Shown: piece by piece, positions 51,303 to 60,270 of the stretch
Layout: every line of letters begins with the position of its first letter
Numbering within the stretch: the first letter of the stretch is position 1
Made by a program: the position numbers and the translations under genes
Notes under the pieces: model-generated
The model's input: the letters and a program-made list of their open reading frames with translations, nothing else
Told to the model about the DNA's origin: nothing
Databases searched by the model: none
From: Breviolum minutum Mf 1.05b.01
Lineage: Eukaryota > Sar > Dinophyceae > Suessiales > Symbiodiniaceae
Assembly: GCA_000507305.1 (NCBI GenBank)
Contig: DF239620.1
Coordinates: 62,001 to 126,000, forward strand
Direction: 5' to 3'
DNA: 64,000 bases

Positions 51303-54300
51303 CGTCTGGCGCTTCGTGTTCCACAGGAGGCAGCAGATTCTAATGCTGAAATTCCAGTTGAGGTGCGAGACGTTGTGCTGAAGGCTCTTGACCTTGTGTT
51401 TACACAAATTTGGGTTGCCCTAGTGGAGGTTTCCCTGAACAATGCTTAGATAAGCTTAGAGTTTTAGTTACATCATGTGTCATCACGGATCTTGTGAAGC
51501 TGATCCACTGAAAAAGTCAAAGTCACCAGTACTGCTGTGAATAGATGTACTATTTCTTGGCGATGAAACTTTCTTGAGAATGCATTTCAAACAAATCACT
51601 CAAAAAATTATTTCCCTTGCCTCCATAAACCGAAGGTCGAGGAAGATGAACCACTGGCATCACGAGAAACCGTGACCGAGCGAACAAGCTACATGTCCAC
51701 TCTGAGACTTGGATTTTTTCATGGAACATTTCGATGAATTTGGTGGTGAAACAGTTACTGAGAAGAAACTGTTTCGAAACCAACAAACCTGGAAAATCCA
51801 CCAACCTGGAAAATCCACCAACCTGGAAAATTTTTGCTGAACATCCACCAACCTGGAAACTTTCAACACCTTTCAACACCTTGAAAGCACCTGAGGTTTG
51901 GCGACAGCCGCCAGAGCAAACGTGAGAGCACCATTTCTGAGGTGCCTTGGTTCACCTGACGCTTAGGGGAAACCTCAAAGACTGGTGCATGGTCTAAAGC
52001 TAAGGATGTATAAGGACAAACACCTCTTTTGGGATAAAGACCTATGAAGAATTGTTCATACGCTCACTTTCAATACGCGTTTTTTTAGAAACACAGTAGT
52101 ATGCCATGCCATTCTTAGATGTTAGGACCATACCTACTGTGATCCAGCTGCCCTTACCCTGATTTTTGCCTGACTTGGCACTGGGAATCCTGCTGAAGAA
52201 TCAAACATGCAGTCTATATCTAAATCTCTAAATATGTTTATGTAATACAATTATATATATATATAATTATAATGTCAATAACCATTTGCATTATGTATCT
52301 ACTGATACAATTCCGGGTGGGTTGGGGTTGCCCTGCGCCTTCCAGGCCCAGGGGCAGGAGTTCCATGCCGAGGAGGAATCGGATCACGATCAGCCAAGCC
52401 GTCCCGGGGGTGATCCCGATGCAGCTTGGTTGGAGATTGGGAAAGCCATAAAAGGCCCATTGATGCAGCTTAAAGTGGAGGTTGTGTGGGTGGGAAAGTG
52501 TATATACATGTTTTTTTTCTGTATATGATATTTTTGGCATAACGGCATAACAGCAGCATTCTCTTTATAAGATCTCTAAGCTTCCACTCACCCCTATGGA
52601 TGTTGCAGAAGTGATCAACAGCCAAGTTGGCACCCAGGACTTTCGATTGGAGGATTTGGAACTGGAAGTGGTGCAGGTCATCGATGAATCAGGCACTCAA
52701 GATTGCAATGTGAGAAACATTTACAGTATATATGATATAAATTTCTGAGCTTGAAGTTGGGATGCTGCTGCATGATTCACTGCAAATGATGTTTAAACTT
52801 ACATGCAAGACGAAGCTGACATAGCTTCACTCTTGAGATCAAAGTAGAGGCCTTGTAGTGAAACCATTCTCAAGGCCGCAGCAGATTATTAACCGATGCC
52901 AATCCGGTTACATACGGGAGAAAGATCCGAATCCTAGAAGAGAAATCCAACTTCCATGTCACTATGAAGTCTTATCCGTTTGGTTTGACTTTGAAAACTA
53001 GCACAGCTATCGGCTACCGTTGAAAAAGACAACAAACACATGCTTTCCAGGTATATATTGATATGAGTTCAATTCATGCTGGACGTGTTTTTCTTTTTCT
53101 GATGGTTGTTTTGACGCATTGCCAGGGAAAAGGCTCTCCAAGTTTTCGATGACTCAAAGCGACCTACAACGTTTGCAAGAAGGTAGCACCAAAACACAAA
53201 GCGACGATCTGCTGGTTCCTTGGCAACAGTGAGAGCTGGGAGGGAAGAGGACGTTGCATTTTAGCATTTTTGTCAGATCTTCTTAGTCTTCTTTTAAGCC
53301 CTGGTCACAATCTGGTCCACTGATTGGTGAAGGATTTTTCCAGATCAAGCGTGGGACTAGCTTCAGAAGGTGTAGAACCTTTGTCGGGTTTCAAAGTTGC
53401 TGATCAACATGACTGATTTGTGATTATTTTTGGCAATTTGGGATTTTGAAACGGCACGGTGGAATGGACTGATTCCTCCGCAAAAGAGAAGTGCCACATG
53501 TGGAGATCTTTGATGGTTCGGAAGATCCTCAATCATCAGCCGATACTGAGAAACTCTGAGAAACTTACAGCTGTTTAATTACTGAGTTTCTAACATGTAT
53601 CGTGTATCGCAGGGTTTTATCCAACTTGAAGTGAGAATCTTTGAAGCATTTGAATTTCTCGGATCTGGCAGATAGATCAGGATCCCTACTATTTCTCCCA
53701 TGTGGAAGGGGACATCGACGAGATCTTGAGTATCAGTGACCTGGGCAAAGTCCAACGACCTCACCTGGTTCTCAGGAATGTCTGGGAAGCTACTTCGGGT
53801 ACACCCTTGAAATCTCCAACCCTTTTGAAGGCGTTATGGGTATTCTGTTTGTATGTGTTTATGGGCAGTTTTTATTCTGTTTGTATGTGTCAACTTAAAT
53901 ACATATATATATATATATATATATATACATACTTGAAGTTCTTCTCGCGAAGGATTTCTGAAGTTCAATCTTTTGACATGGAATCCATGGGCCCAAGACC
54001 CGTAACTTCCATAACAGGACCACCTTGCGGAGACTTTTTGTCGCAGAATATACCTTTAGATCTTTGATTCCAGGAGGAACATGCAACAAAACCGTTCTGT
54101 TTTGCGGTGTTGAATTCCATGATGGCCCTTTTTGCCCATAGGTTTTGAGACACATTTTGCGGGTGTAACCCTCCAATTGTAGGCTTCCTTGCGAAGCAAC
54201 CAGTGCACCGGCGTAATGGTATGAGGGTTTGGGATTCAGTGCCCATTCGTTTGTTTGTGCACCTTGGTTCCGTTTTTTCCTGCCAACTTTCATTCAATTC

Positions 54301-54402
54301 AACATAGTTCTGAACTATCAAGCAATGTTGCCTTTGCCAAGGAAGCGCGGAATCAGCTATCCTGCTCCTCAAAAAGCGTGGCTTAGCTATTTCAGAATTT
54401 GC
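43686..54402 (+). CDS. Leucine-rich-repeat protein gene (gene span)
   Basis: At least 17 plus-strand exons join with matching phase over most of the span. The N-terminal part (43686-44814) is basic and helical and unrecognised. From 45298 the product is a run of short LRRs with the LxxLxLSxNxL and LPxxxxxL pattern: MKLSRNELT, LETLACDRNKLQQ, LDLSRNQLSFLPGDF, YLDLSHNQLFGLPDSI, LNVDSNEIEQLPSNF, LTASYNNLTSLPESI, VNNHIT, ELLVDGNPLVQPS. The array ends with the usual GNPL cap and a helix (GGLDQALRLFGEWI). An acidic linker and unrecognised C-terminal exons follow. LRRs of this kind bind proteins; no enzyme domain is visible. Where the gene ends after 53.8 kb is uncertain. Confidence 0.85.
44301..44387 (+). 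CDS. LRR gene exon
   Basis: Acceptor GACCATTGCAG, donor GCG|GTGCAT; EVLRSQFVGIRIARRELAPG then MVEKLAMQA, phase 0 both ends. Confidence 0.75.
44660..44722 (+). CDS. LRR gene exon
   Basis: Acceptor CATCTCAAG; ALKRSSVLLQKRLTSSRLRP-K, then a GA donor (AAG|GATCAT). Very basic helix. Phase 0 both ends. Confidence 0.55.
44782..44814 (+). CDS. LRR gene 33-nt micro-exon
   Basis: Acceptor TTCTGCAAG, donor TCG|GTGGGA; RLLSQLCHYPS in phase 0. Confidence 0.5.
45023..45063 (+). CDS. Possible LRR gene exon
   Basis: Between TTTCAAG and ACCG|GTGAGA the frame reads VKLGMASYIFPVT. The donor is good, but the phase does not fit the exons on either side, so it may be spurious or have an unseen partner. Confidence 0.3.
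45298..45359 (+). CDS. LRR gene exon, first LRR
   Basis: Acceptor CCACTGGAG, donor AC|GTGTCT; EPPLSEMQGIVVMKLSRNEL plus AC. Classical LxLSxNxL core. Confidence 0.8.
46271..46316 (+). CDS. LRR gene exon
   Basis: Acceptor TTTCCAGAG; G completes Thr, then LRLETLACDRNKLQQ, donor CAG|GTGGAG. Confidence 0.8.
46921..47034. repeat. CAAA tetranucleotide array
   Basis: About 28 CAAA units with two CCAA interruptions, inside an LRR-gene intron; gives spurious poly-CLFV ORFs on the minus strand. Confidence 0.96.
47103..47147 (+). CDS. LRR gene exon
   Basis: Acceptor ATGTTGGAG, donor CAG|GTGCCG; SCPGALSGAMVASLQ bridges two LRR cores in phase 0 and restores normal repeat length. Confidence 0.7.
47433..47527 (+). 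CDS. LRR gene exon
   Basis: Acceptor TGCCCCGCAG, donor ATCA|GTCACT; VLDLSRNQLSFLPGDFVAGA then RQLKYLDLSHN plus CA. One full LRR and the start of the next. Confidence 0.92.
48217..48255 (+). CDS. LRR gene exon
   Basis: Acceptor GCTTCCAG; G completes Gln, LFGLPDSILKCY plus AG, then a GC donor (ACAG|GCACGG). Confidence 0.8.
48431..48475. repeat. ACACAT hexanucleotide-type repeat
   Basis: Short run of ACACATAC units in an LRR-gene intron. Confidence 0.85.
48898..48965 (+). CDS. LRR gene exon
   Basis: Acceptor ACGAGAGCAG; G completes Arg, LLILNVDSNEIEQLPSNFGQ then LL plus G, donor TTG|GTGTGC. Confidence 0.9.
49584..49690 (+). CDS. LRR gene exon
   Basis: Acceptor GGTTGACAG; GT completes Gly, then LRKLTASYNNLTSLPESIGE and CVLLEKIRVVNNHIT, donor ACA|GTGTCT. 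One and a half repeats. Confidence 0.93.
50041..50131 (+). CDS. LRR gene exon, cap of the array
   Basis: Acceptor AGCTTTGCAG; VMPYSLLQLWKQKGGALEEL then LVDGNPLVQP plus A, donor CCAA|GTGCCT. Reading on reaches TGA at 50143, but the phase match to 51045 (NPLVQPS-ITAF) favours splicing. Confidence 0.9.
51045..51115 (+). CDS. LRR gene exon, post-LRR helix
   Basis: Acceptor TCCCATCAG, donor CAG|GTTCGA; two nucleotides plus ITAFQMGGLDQALRLFGEWI-SSQ, the amphipathic helix that commonly follows an LRR cap. Confidence 0.88.
51209..51302 (+). repeat. TTCTTG and TTG arrays
   Basis: About nine TTCTTG units then about thirteen TTG units, immediately upstream of an exon acceptor; the pyrimidine-rich array may serve as the tract of that acceptor. 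Confidence 0.95.
51327..51362 (+). CDS. LRR gene exon, start of acidic linker
   Basis: Acceptor GTGTTCCACAG; EAADSNAEIPVE in phase 0, donor GAG|GTGCGA. The frame stays open to TAG 51447 (VRDVVLKALDLVFTQIW), so a longer or terminal exon is possible. Confidence 0.6.
51779..51862 (+). repeat. 17-bp minisatellite
   Basis: Four imperfect copies of CCACCAACCTGGAAAAT (51780 to about 51860), the last after a 10-bp interruption. Confidence 0.85.
52346..52480 (+). CDS. LRR gene exon, acidic linker
   Basis: Acceptor TGCGCCTTCCAG, donor GAG|GTTGTG; 45 codons, AQGQEFHAEEESDHDQPSRP, GGDPDAAWLEIGKAIKGPLM, QLKVE. High wobble G/C; disordered acidic start then a helix. Confidence 0.8.
52609..52709 (+). CDS. 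LRR gene exon
   Basis: Acceptor GATGTTGCAG, donor AAT|GTGAGA; two nucleotides plus VINSQVGTQDFRLEDLELEV then VQVIDESGTQDCN. It needs one nucleotide from the previous exon, which a GA donor at 52494 (KVEVVWV-EVINSQ) would supply. Confidence 0.75.
53126..53230 (+). CDS. Exon-like segment, frame undecided
   Basis: After CATTGCCAG one frame reads KRLSKFSMTQSDLQRLQEGS then TKTQSDDLLVPWQQ and TGA, another EKALQVFDDSKRPTTFAR to a GTAGCA donor. Neither fits the phase left at 52709. Confidence 0.4.
53672..53798 (+). CDS. Exon, probably LRR gene C-terminal part
   Basis: Acceptor GATCTGGCAG, donor TCGG|GTACAC; IDQDPYYFSHVEGDIDEILS, ISDLGKVQRPHLVLRNVWEA, TS plus G. Strong wobble bias, phase 0 as left at 52709. 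Not recognised. Confidence 0.7.
53895..53930. repeat. TA dinucleotide repeat
   Basis: About 15 TA units in the intron after the preceding exon. Confidence 0.9.
54342..54402 (+). CDS. Possible exon, LRR gene C-terminal part
   Basis: Acceptor TTTGCCAAG; GA completes Gly, then SAESAILLLKKRGLAISEF. The phase fits the preceding exon. The 3' border is unclear (the frame is open to TGA at about 54479). Confidence 0.4.
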
Positions 54403-55418
54403 TTCATTGAAATCAATCAAATCAATCAATTCCTACCTTTGCATACCTTTGCAACATAACTCTTTGTTGGCGAGCATATGACTCAGGAACATTTCAAACA
54501 CTACTGCATCATAAACAGCAACTGTTTTTTTGAATCATTTCAACTCTATATATAAATGTATTTTGAGAGCTTGAATTCTGGATGGAGCAGGCTGATGGAG
54601 CAGGTTAATCCCCGAAATGGTTACCATATATCCAGGTTCCTGCAAGGTCGAGGTGCTCCAATTGCTGATCTCAGCATGAAAACGATGTGAATCTAACATC
54701 TTAAAGGGAGACCTCTGAATGTGTTCCTACCTTTGATGTCTCACTAGTTGACTGGAGTTAATGGGTGTCTCCTTGTGTCAGATCGATAGCGACCTGTGAT
54801 CATCAGAAGCCGACTATGACTATTGATCAGATAGACATAGATACAACGATACACCAATATACACATATACAGCAAATATAAACACATATATTTCACTTCT
54901 CCATGACTCAACGAGCCACCAAAACTTCCCTGATCCTCAAGTTGAGAGGGCCAAGATCTGGTTCATTCCTTTCCTTCAGGAACAAATTTTAGCGAATCAT
55001 ACTTGTATACTTGAGAGTCAGAGACCTGCCCGTTCCACGCTCCATCCGCTGCACCAGCCAGAAAAAGAGGATAGATACACCAAAGTGATCCAAAATTTGT
55101 GTGGCTTCTCATTCTTCTTGATTTCAAACAACACTTTTGGTGAGAAAGTGGTCATACCCTCCAGAATTCCTGAAGGGTGTTTCAAAAACTTTGGAACCAC
55201 CGCAGTTGTAAGGATACTTCGTCCTACGTCAGCAGGACATTTCCATGGAGCTAGCAAAGGCTGCACCTGAGTCTGAGCGGCGGTTAGTTTTGAGGATCTG
55301 ATTTGAAAGGGCAAGGGTTCGTTGGAAACAAAATTTAGTGTATCACATCACTGCTTGACAGAAGTGTGCGAGGATTCACGTCTCGATATGAACATAGTTT
55401 TTGAGATTTACCTCTCAG

Positions 55419-55685
55419 GTTTTGCAAGATTTTTCTCATTCCATGGCCTGGTGTGAGACCTTGGGTTGTTTTCATCATCCAACATCCTTTTCTATTGTGC
55501 CAGTCAAGCCTTTTGAATTTGACATGTTAGGAGCGTTTCCAACCAAGGATGCTGCAAGCCTGAAGAGAGACCTCGATCGTACACCAGATGCTTGGACCTT
55601 ACGGGAGGAAGTTGCTTGCCATCAGCGGCCAACAGTCCCAACATGTCGCAACCATGAATTCTGGGGTTCCCGCTGTCATCCGTAG
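55419..55685 (+). CDS. Exon-like segment, unrecognised
   Basis: Acceptor TACCTCTCAG, 88 codons open to TAG 55683-55685. Contains VPVKPFEFDMLGAFPTKDAA and LDRTPDAWTLREEVACHQRP. The wobble bias is weak in the first half. It is either a terminal exon or a shorter internal exon with a GC or GA donor. Confidence 0.45.
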   Translation, partial: VLQDFSHSMAWCETLGCFHHPTSFSIVPVKPFEFDMLGAFPTKDAASLKRDLDRTPDAWTLREEVACHQRPTVPTCRNHEFWGSRCHP

Positions 55686-55789
55686 AAAGAGCGAAAACTG
55701 TGGTTTAAAGACCTGCGGATTAAACTACTGTATATAATTTGTATGCAAAGAATATCGACCATATACCAATATACTACCATGTTTCTTAG

Positions 55790-55915
55790 AGAAATAACGT
55801 GGCCGACTATCTCTTCATGAATTTTTTCACTTCAAGGGAAGGATCCGGCCGCCTCTCTAAGGAGCTCTGGGACCTTTTCCGAGCAAAGTTTGATTGCATG
55901 TTGTACAATGGGAAG
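55790..55915 (+). CDS. Exon, unrecognised gene
   Basis: Acceptor TGTTTCTTAG, donor AAG|GTGGGT; 42 codons, RNNVADYLFMNFFTSREGSG then RLSKELWDLFRAKFDCMLYN-GK. Strong wobble bias, helical, phase 0. Confidence 0.75.
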
Positions 55916-56734
55916 GTGGGTGAAGCCCGGTCTGATGGGTTTTGAAGGGACGTGGTTTGATGGGTTTCAGTAGATGTTCAATTCTGTTTCCTGACGGCCC
56001 CGGGCTATTTATGATAGTTACTGGCAAGCTTCTCCCGGAAAAACTAAGCCAATTGAATTTTGTGATGCGATATGTTTTGGGGTGATTTGCGAAAAGCTGC
56101 TAGTACTTGGCCAAAATGTAATGGTTTGAAAGTGTTGTCCGACCCAGACAGGGAAGCAATCCTGGAACACGGAAAGCCTAGCCATTGCTCAGTCGCTTGC
56201 TCTGTGGCTCTTGCTTGAGGTGCCGGTTCAAGATTTGGATTTGTATTTTTGCATGCTGGTCTACGGAAGCTTGGCACCGATTCTGCGAGTTGTTGATGTA
56301 CCACTGAACGATCTGTTTGCATTGTGTAATTCTATATGCAGTAAGTGTAAGGCATTGTAATTATTTATTCACATATATAAATATAAATATATGATATATT
56401 ATATTCACTTATAGTATGAACATTATGTACATTACCATACGTATCGACGTTATTGATGGGGGCGTCCCACCTTGACAAGATGAGAACAGATTGAGCAGTG
56501 ACGATCCAACTATTTGAGTCTTTAAGCTCGACCTCATTGCGCATACTACTTTTTGCAGCATTCCATTCAACGATGCAGTATGCACAACATAGCACAACAC
56601 AATGCAATTGATTCAACTCCTCTAATTTGATACGATACAAAAAACGACAATATACTACAGCGCAGCACAATACTACACAATGTTTTCAAGATATTCTCAT
56701 GGTTTGTCACCATGGATGACTCATTAAGTTGCAG

Positions 56735-56842
56735 GACCTCCTTGATACGTGTGCATGTTTATGCATCCATGCAACGCTTCCGTGACTTTGAGGAAGCAAA
56801 CCCGCTTTCACTTCCATCCACGCCCTCTGGGACAAGTTTGAG
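56735..56842 (+). CDS. Orphan gene exon
   Basis: Acceptor TAAGTTGCAG; one nucleotide plus TSLIRVHVYASMQRFRDFEE, ANPLSLPSTPSGTSL and AG, donor TGAG|GTTGGA. Confidence 0.72.
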
Positions 56843-57715
56843 GTTGGAGAGCGCCTTGGTTCAACGTAGGTTGAAAGCTTCGCCGCGATGAGATTCCAAA
56901 GGGTGATTTTTTTGTTTTTTAGAGCGGAACTCAAATTTTTGGAGCCCCCAACATGATTGGAAGACCAAAATAATTTGAAATTGGTCCCCAACCTACAGTA
57001 ATTCACATGACTTGAGCCGTTTTAAAGCGCTCCCAGTGACTTAAGCTGAGGAAAGGCCACATGACCAAGGACGAATGGTACAACCTTTGTACTCGAGTGC
57101 GAACCAAGTTGCCCAAACACGTGCAGCTGGATATTTGGAATCTACTCGCCTGGCGGGACAAGGTGAGGAATTGGATGTGTTTTTTATTGTGTTTTTGCTG
57201 AAGTTGCGGCCAAATTTTTGTATACACAGACACATGAGCAGTGAACAAAAACAACTGGTTACTTTTGGTCGTAAAGGGAGTTATTGTTATATTGCTCTTG
57301 GTTGCAGATATTGTAATAGCCAATTATAGATAATTATAGCGATGGGAATCTCTATTGACCAACAAGAATGGGCTGGGAAAGGTTTGTTGTGTTTTTTCCA
57401 TGGCTCAAATGTATGTATATTCATTATATACCCTCCCTGAAACAAACATAGCACCTGAAAACAGGCCATCCCCAAAAGGAAACTAGTATTCCAACCATCC
57501 ATTTTCAGGGGCTATGTTAGTTTCAGGGAGGGTAGTATTGCTACTACACGCCCACTCGGGGCGGATTTGTGTTCACAGCAACCACACCTCGTGAGATTCA
57601 TCTCTACAAAGCTGACTTCGTGGCCGGGTGGCACATACACGTTGCTCGGACCCAATTTTCAAGGCGCCCTGTGACCCAAGATGATCCTGCTAGGGGACAT
57701 TTCGAGCCCAAGTAG
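56735..57715 (+). CDS. Three-exon 3' part of an orphan gene
   Basis: Exons 56735-56842, 57051-57162 and 57536-57715 join in phase. The product contains ASMQRFRDFEEANPLSLP, then MTKDEWYNLCTRVRTKLPKH with VQLDIWNLLAWRDK, then YYTPTRGGFVFTATTPREIH and LYKADFVAGWHIHVARTQF, ending GHFEPK at TAG 57713-57715. No family is recognised. The last acceptor lies at the edge of a terminal-inverted-repeat element. A donor AA|GTAGGA at the stop could continue the gene. Confidence 0.72.
57051..57162 (+). CDS. Orphan gene exon
   Basis: Acceptor TTAAGCTGAG; G completes Arg, KGHMTKDEWYNLCTRVRTKL then PKHVQLDIWNLLAWRDK, donor AAG|GTGAGG. High wobble G/C. Confidence 0.8.
57429..57534. mobile_element. MITE-like terminal-inverted-repeat element (family 1)
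   Basis: A 106-bp element starting TACCCTCCCTGAAAC. The 33-bp arms match with two mismatches and are bounded by TA on each side, as for Tc1/mariner or Stowaway-type elements. No ORF. The next base (G 57535) makes GGGTAG, the acceptor of the following exon. Confidence 0.88.
57536..57715 (+). CDS. Orphan gene terminal exon
   Basis: Phase 0 after GGAGGGTAG: YCYYTPTRGGFVFTATTPRE, IHLYKADFVAGWHIHVARTQ, FSRRPVTQDDPARGHFEPK, TAG. A later acceptor TGTTCACAG (57578) lies in the wrong phase for the preceding exon. Confidence 0.72.
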   Translation, partial: YCYYTPTRGGFVFTATTPREIHLYKADFVAGWHIHVARTQFSRRPVTQDDPARGHFEPK

Positions 57716-58091
57716 GACCAGATAGATGCACAAGAATAAATTGTTTCGCTAGTTTTGCACTCAACGTTTCATAGGTCTTGACATCAGAAATACGATGAAA
57801 TTTGTTCATTACATTTAAGTCTGTAAAAGCTCGCGCTTCGAGAGATACTTCATTACTGTAGCCGCAAATTGAAAATTGAAGCAGAATCAGATTGGCTGAC
57901 AAGATGGATGATTTGAGGTAGAGGTAGATGGAATGCCAATGACCTCATTGCTGGCCTCATCCAAGCATATCCCACCTGGTTAGTTTAGATACAGGGAATG
58001 AAAACTGTGACGTTTTTGAGTATTTCCAACAATTTCTATGCATTTTGCATGGTGAAACATAGATCCATCCACTTTGCATTTTGCAACCAAG

Positions 58092-58195
58092 GATCCAGAA
58101 GTGCAGGATGCACATGTGAAAAGCATTGCAGAGAACTTGCACCTGGAGTGCGCAGCCCCTGAAGCATCACTTCTTCATGGATTTCAAAACTGGAA
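58092..58195 (+). CDS. Orphan gene exon
   Basis: Acceptor GCAACCAAG; DPEVQDAHVKSIAENLHLEC then AAPEASLLHGFQNW plus AA, donor GGAA|GTCCAT. Confidence 0.75.
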
Positions 58196-58574
58196 GTCCA
58201 TAGTGCCAAGGGCTTGCGATACTGACAAGCATTCAGCATAACAGGGAGGACTAAGAAAACAGTGAACAAAAAAACATATAAACATGCTGTATTTCAGTGT
58301 GCACGGCTAAACTTGTTGTTTGTTTTCCGTGATATGCTGCAGTAAGCATCTTGCCGTGTGAAATTCACATGTTCTTGCCGGCGACGACTGGTTTGACAGG
58401 TACTATGGAGTGAAAGTGGAAGAATTGCAAGAGCGGATCAGGCACCTTGCTGCAAAAGGCATTTCAGGGAAGATTGGATCTTGCCAAGGAACTGATGATG
58501 ACTGCATTTGTCCCTATACTGTAGGTGATTCAGAAGAAGGTATCCTAGGGGCTGTGTTTGAAGAGACCTTCTAA
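58092..58574 (+). CDS. Two-exon 3' part of an orphan gene
   Basis: Exons 58092-58195 and 58400-58574 join in phase (NWK-YYGVKVEE). The product is helical and acidic, ending EEGILGAVFEETF at TAA 58572-58574. No family recognised. A GTAGGT donor at 58521 (after CICPYT) is an alternative ending for the second exon. It may belong to the same gene as 56735-57715. Confidence 0.7.
58400..58574 (+). CDS. Orphan gene exon, probably terminal
   Basis: Acceptor GGTTTGACAG; G completes Lys, YYGVKVEELQERIRHLAAKG then ISGKIGSCQGTDDDCICPYT and a short tail to TAA. Confidence 0.72.
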
Positions 58575-58727
58575 ACGAAAAAGGTGGCCCAAGGTTTGTT
58601 TTTAGTCCTCATTTGTTCACGCATTGCGATTCCTGCCCTGGGAAGCTTGTGGAAAGCAGTGCAGCTGAATTGGATGGAATGTCTAATGTCAGTCCATCAT
58701 TTTTTCCGCAACATCGCAGTCAGAAAT

Positions 58728-58828
58728 GGGTGTTTCCTTAAATGGTGGTACCCCCAAAACACCCCAAAATGATCATTTTTAGTAGGAAAACCCATGGTTG
58801 TTGGGTACCACCATTTTAGGAAACCCCC
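58728..58828. mobile_element. MITE-like terminal-inverted-repeat element (family 2)
   Basis: A 101-bp element whose 26-bp arms (GGGTGTTTCCTTAAATGG continuing TGGTACCC) pair with two mismatches. AAAT flanks both ends, a likely 4-bp target duplication. No coding capacity. The arms are unrelated to family 1. Confidence 0.85.
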
Positions 58829-58975
58829 AAATATGTTGCGTGATAAGAATCTATCCATGATTGTCCCGCTATGATAAAGGAGACTTCCAACCCCGATTTA
58901 TCATCCATGCTTTGGTAAACAGTTTCTTCATCCTGGGATAATGATGCAACGTTGTGTTTCATCCTGCTCTGCAGG

Positions 58976-59457
58976 ATGCGATTAGCTGAAGATTCCCAGG
59001 TTTCTGCCTCTCGTCGGTCTGAGGACAGGATCCAAAATTTTTTGGAGGATGAAGTCGGACGATCGGATTTACCATATAGTCGGTTCTGATTTAAGTTATA
59101 CAATCAAATTTCTGTTTCGCGGAACTGCTGTCTGTGGGTCGGATGTATTCATTGGTTGCAAACATGAATCATAAGATGTATGAAAGAGATATTCTTTGTC
59201 AATCTTTGGAATCGGTATGGCCTGAAATGGCAGGTTCAGACTCCCCCAAACACCCTGACATTTCCAGTTTCAGTTGGTGAATCAATAGAATCTATGGAGA
59301 TGGTTAGACATGTTTTTTGGATGAGCTCACACTTCAATTACAATAGCTAGATGTTATTCCCTTCACATACTGGGATAACAGCAAAGCTTTCCATGCTCCA
59401 TCACAGTTGGATCTATTTCATGCAGAGCAGTCGGTGCGAGCGTGGGATAATGGGTAG
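58976..59457 (+). CDS. Two-exon orphan, possibly the 5' end of a gene
   Basis: Exons 58976-59078 and 59351-59457 join in phase. The first begins one base after CTCTGCAG with ATG: MRLAEDSQVSASRRSEDRIQ then NFLEDEVGRSDLPY plus A, donor ATA|GTCGGT. This AG could be a spliced-leader or a normal acceptor. The second reads VIPFTYWDNSKAFHAPSQLD then LFHAEQSVRAWDNG and TAG, or a GTAGGA donor two bases earlier. Not recognised. Confidence 0.62.
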
Positions 59458-60045
59458 GAATAGGACAATCAAAATACCCAGTGAAGAAGAAGGACATTTA
59501 TGTGAACTGTAAAAAGGAAAATTTAAGTACAATGGATTAGTTTGCACTTCCAGAATGCATTGGCTTGTTGATCAATCCACTTTAGCCTCAACCCGCAACA
59601 GGAGATGATCTCCCTTCCCAGGGGCGAAGGTGAACGCTGGATGAAACGCGAAAAAAATCAAGTTCGCTTCCATGCCACGTGATGAGTCATGAGCGTTGGT
59701 TAGGATTTCTGATCGCTGTTGGTTAGGTCCTCGATCTTAGATATTGATGACAACAGGATTTTTCTTCTGACTGTTGGAGGTTGGTTGGGATAGTTATGGT
59801 ATGGTTTAACCCAATGACTTCCAGGCAGGGATTGTGATCCAGTGCCAAGAGGCTCTTTGATATCCGACATACCAAGAGGAGCTATTTGCCATTTTGAAGA
59901 TATAGATATAGCTTCAACTCTTGTTTGCCAAAGAGTCACACAAAGAATATACACATGATTTAGAACTTCAGGTATTTCTCAAAATCACTCCAAGATTCCA
60001 GATTCTTTGAAAGCTATTTGCTCGGCATTACCAATGCTCAGCTGA
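59458..60045. other. No gene recognised
   Basis: No exon-like segment with supporting borders on either strand. Confidence 0.4.
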
Positions 60046-60270
60046 TCACAACTTCCAAGAGTCGTGAGGAATGATATGCATGTGGCGTGAGAAGTAACAG
60101 ATTAAAACATGGATGATTCGGTGCGATCCGTTCTTTTTCTTGGCATAGAAGCCCACTTGTAGAACCTGCTCACATAACTCCACAAGGGCCGGTGATTGTA
60201 TCATCGTACGTTTCATTGAAGTTGAAGGGGCTAAAAAAGCCCTTAAACGATGAATGCCCATGCAAAGCAC
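60046..60270 (-). pseudogene. Possible decayed reverse-transcriptase fragment
   Basis: The only minus-strand frame that looks protein-like without a plus-strand rival: SPALVELCEQVLQVGFYAKK then KNGSHRIIHVLI. The pattern F..KKKNG..RII resembles the fingers motif of retroelement reverse transcriptases, but the Asp/Arg/Asn residues expected next are absent. Short and isolated, so a chance match is quite possible. Confidence 0.25.
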
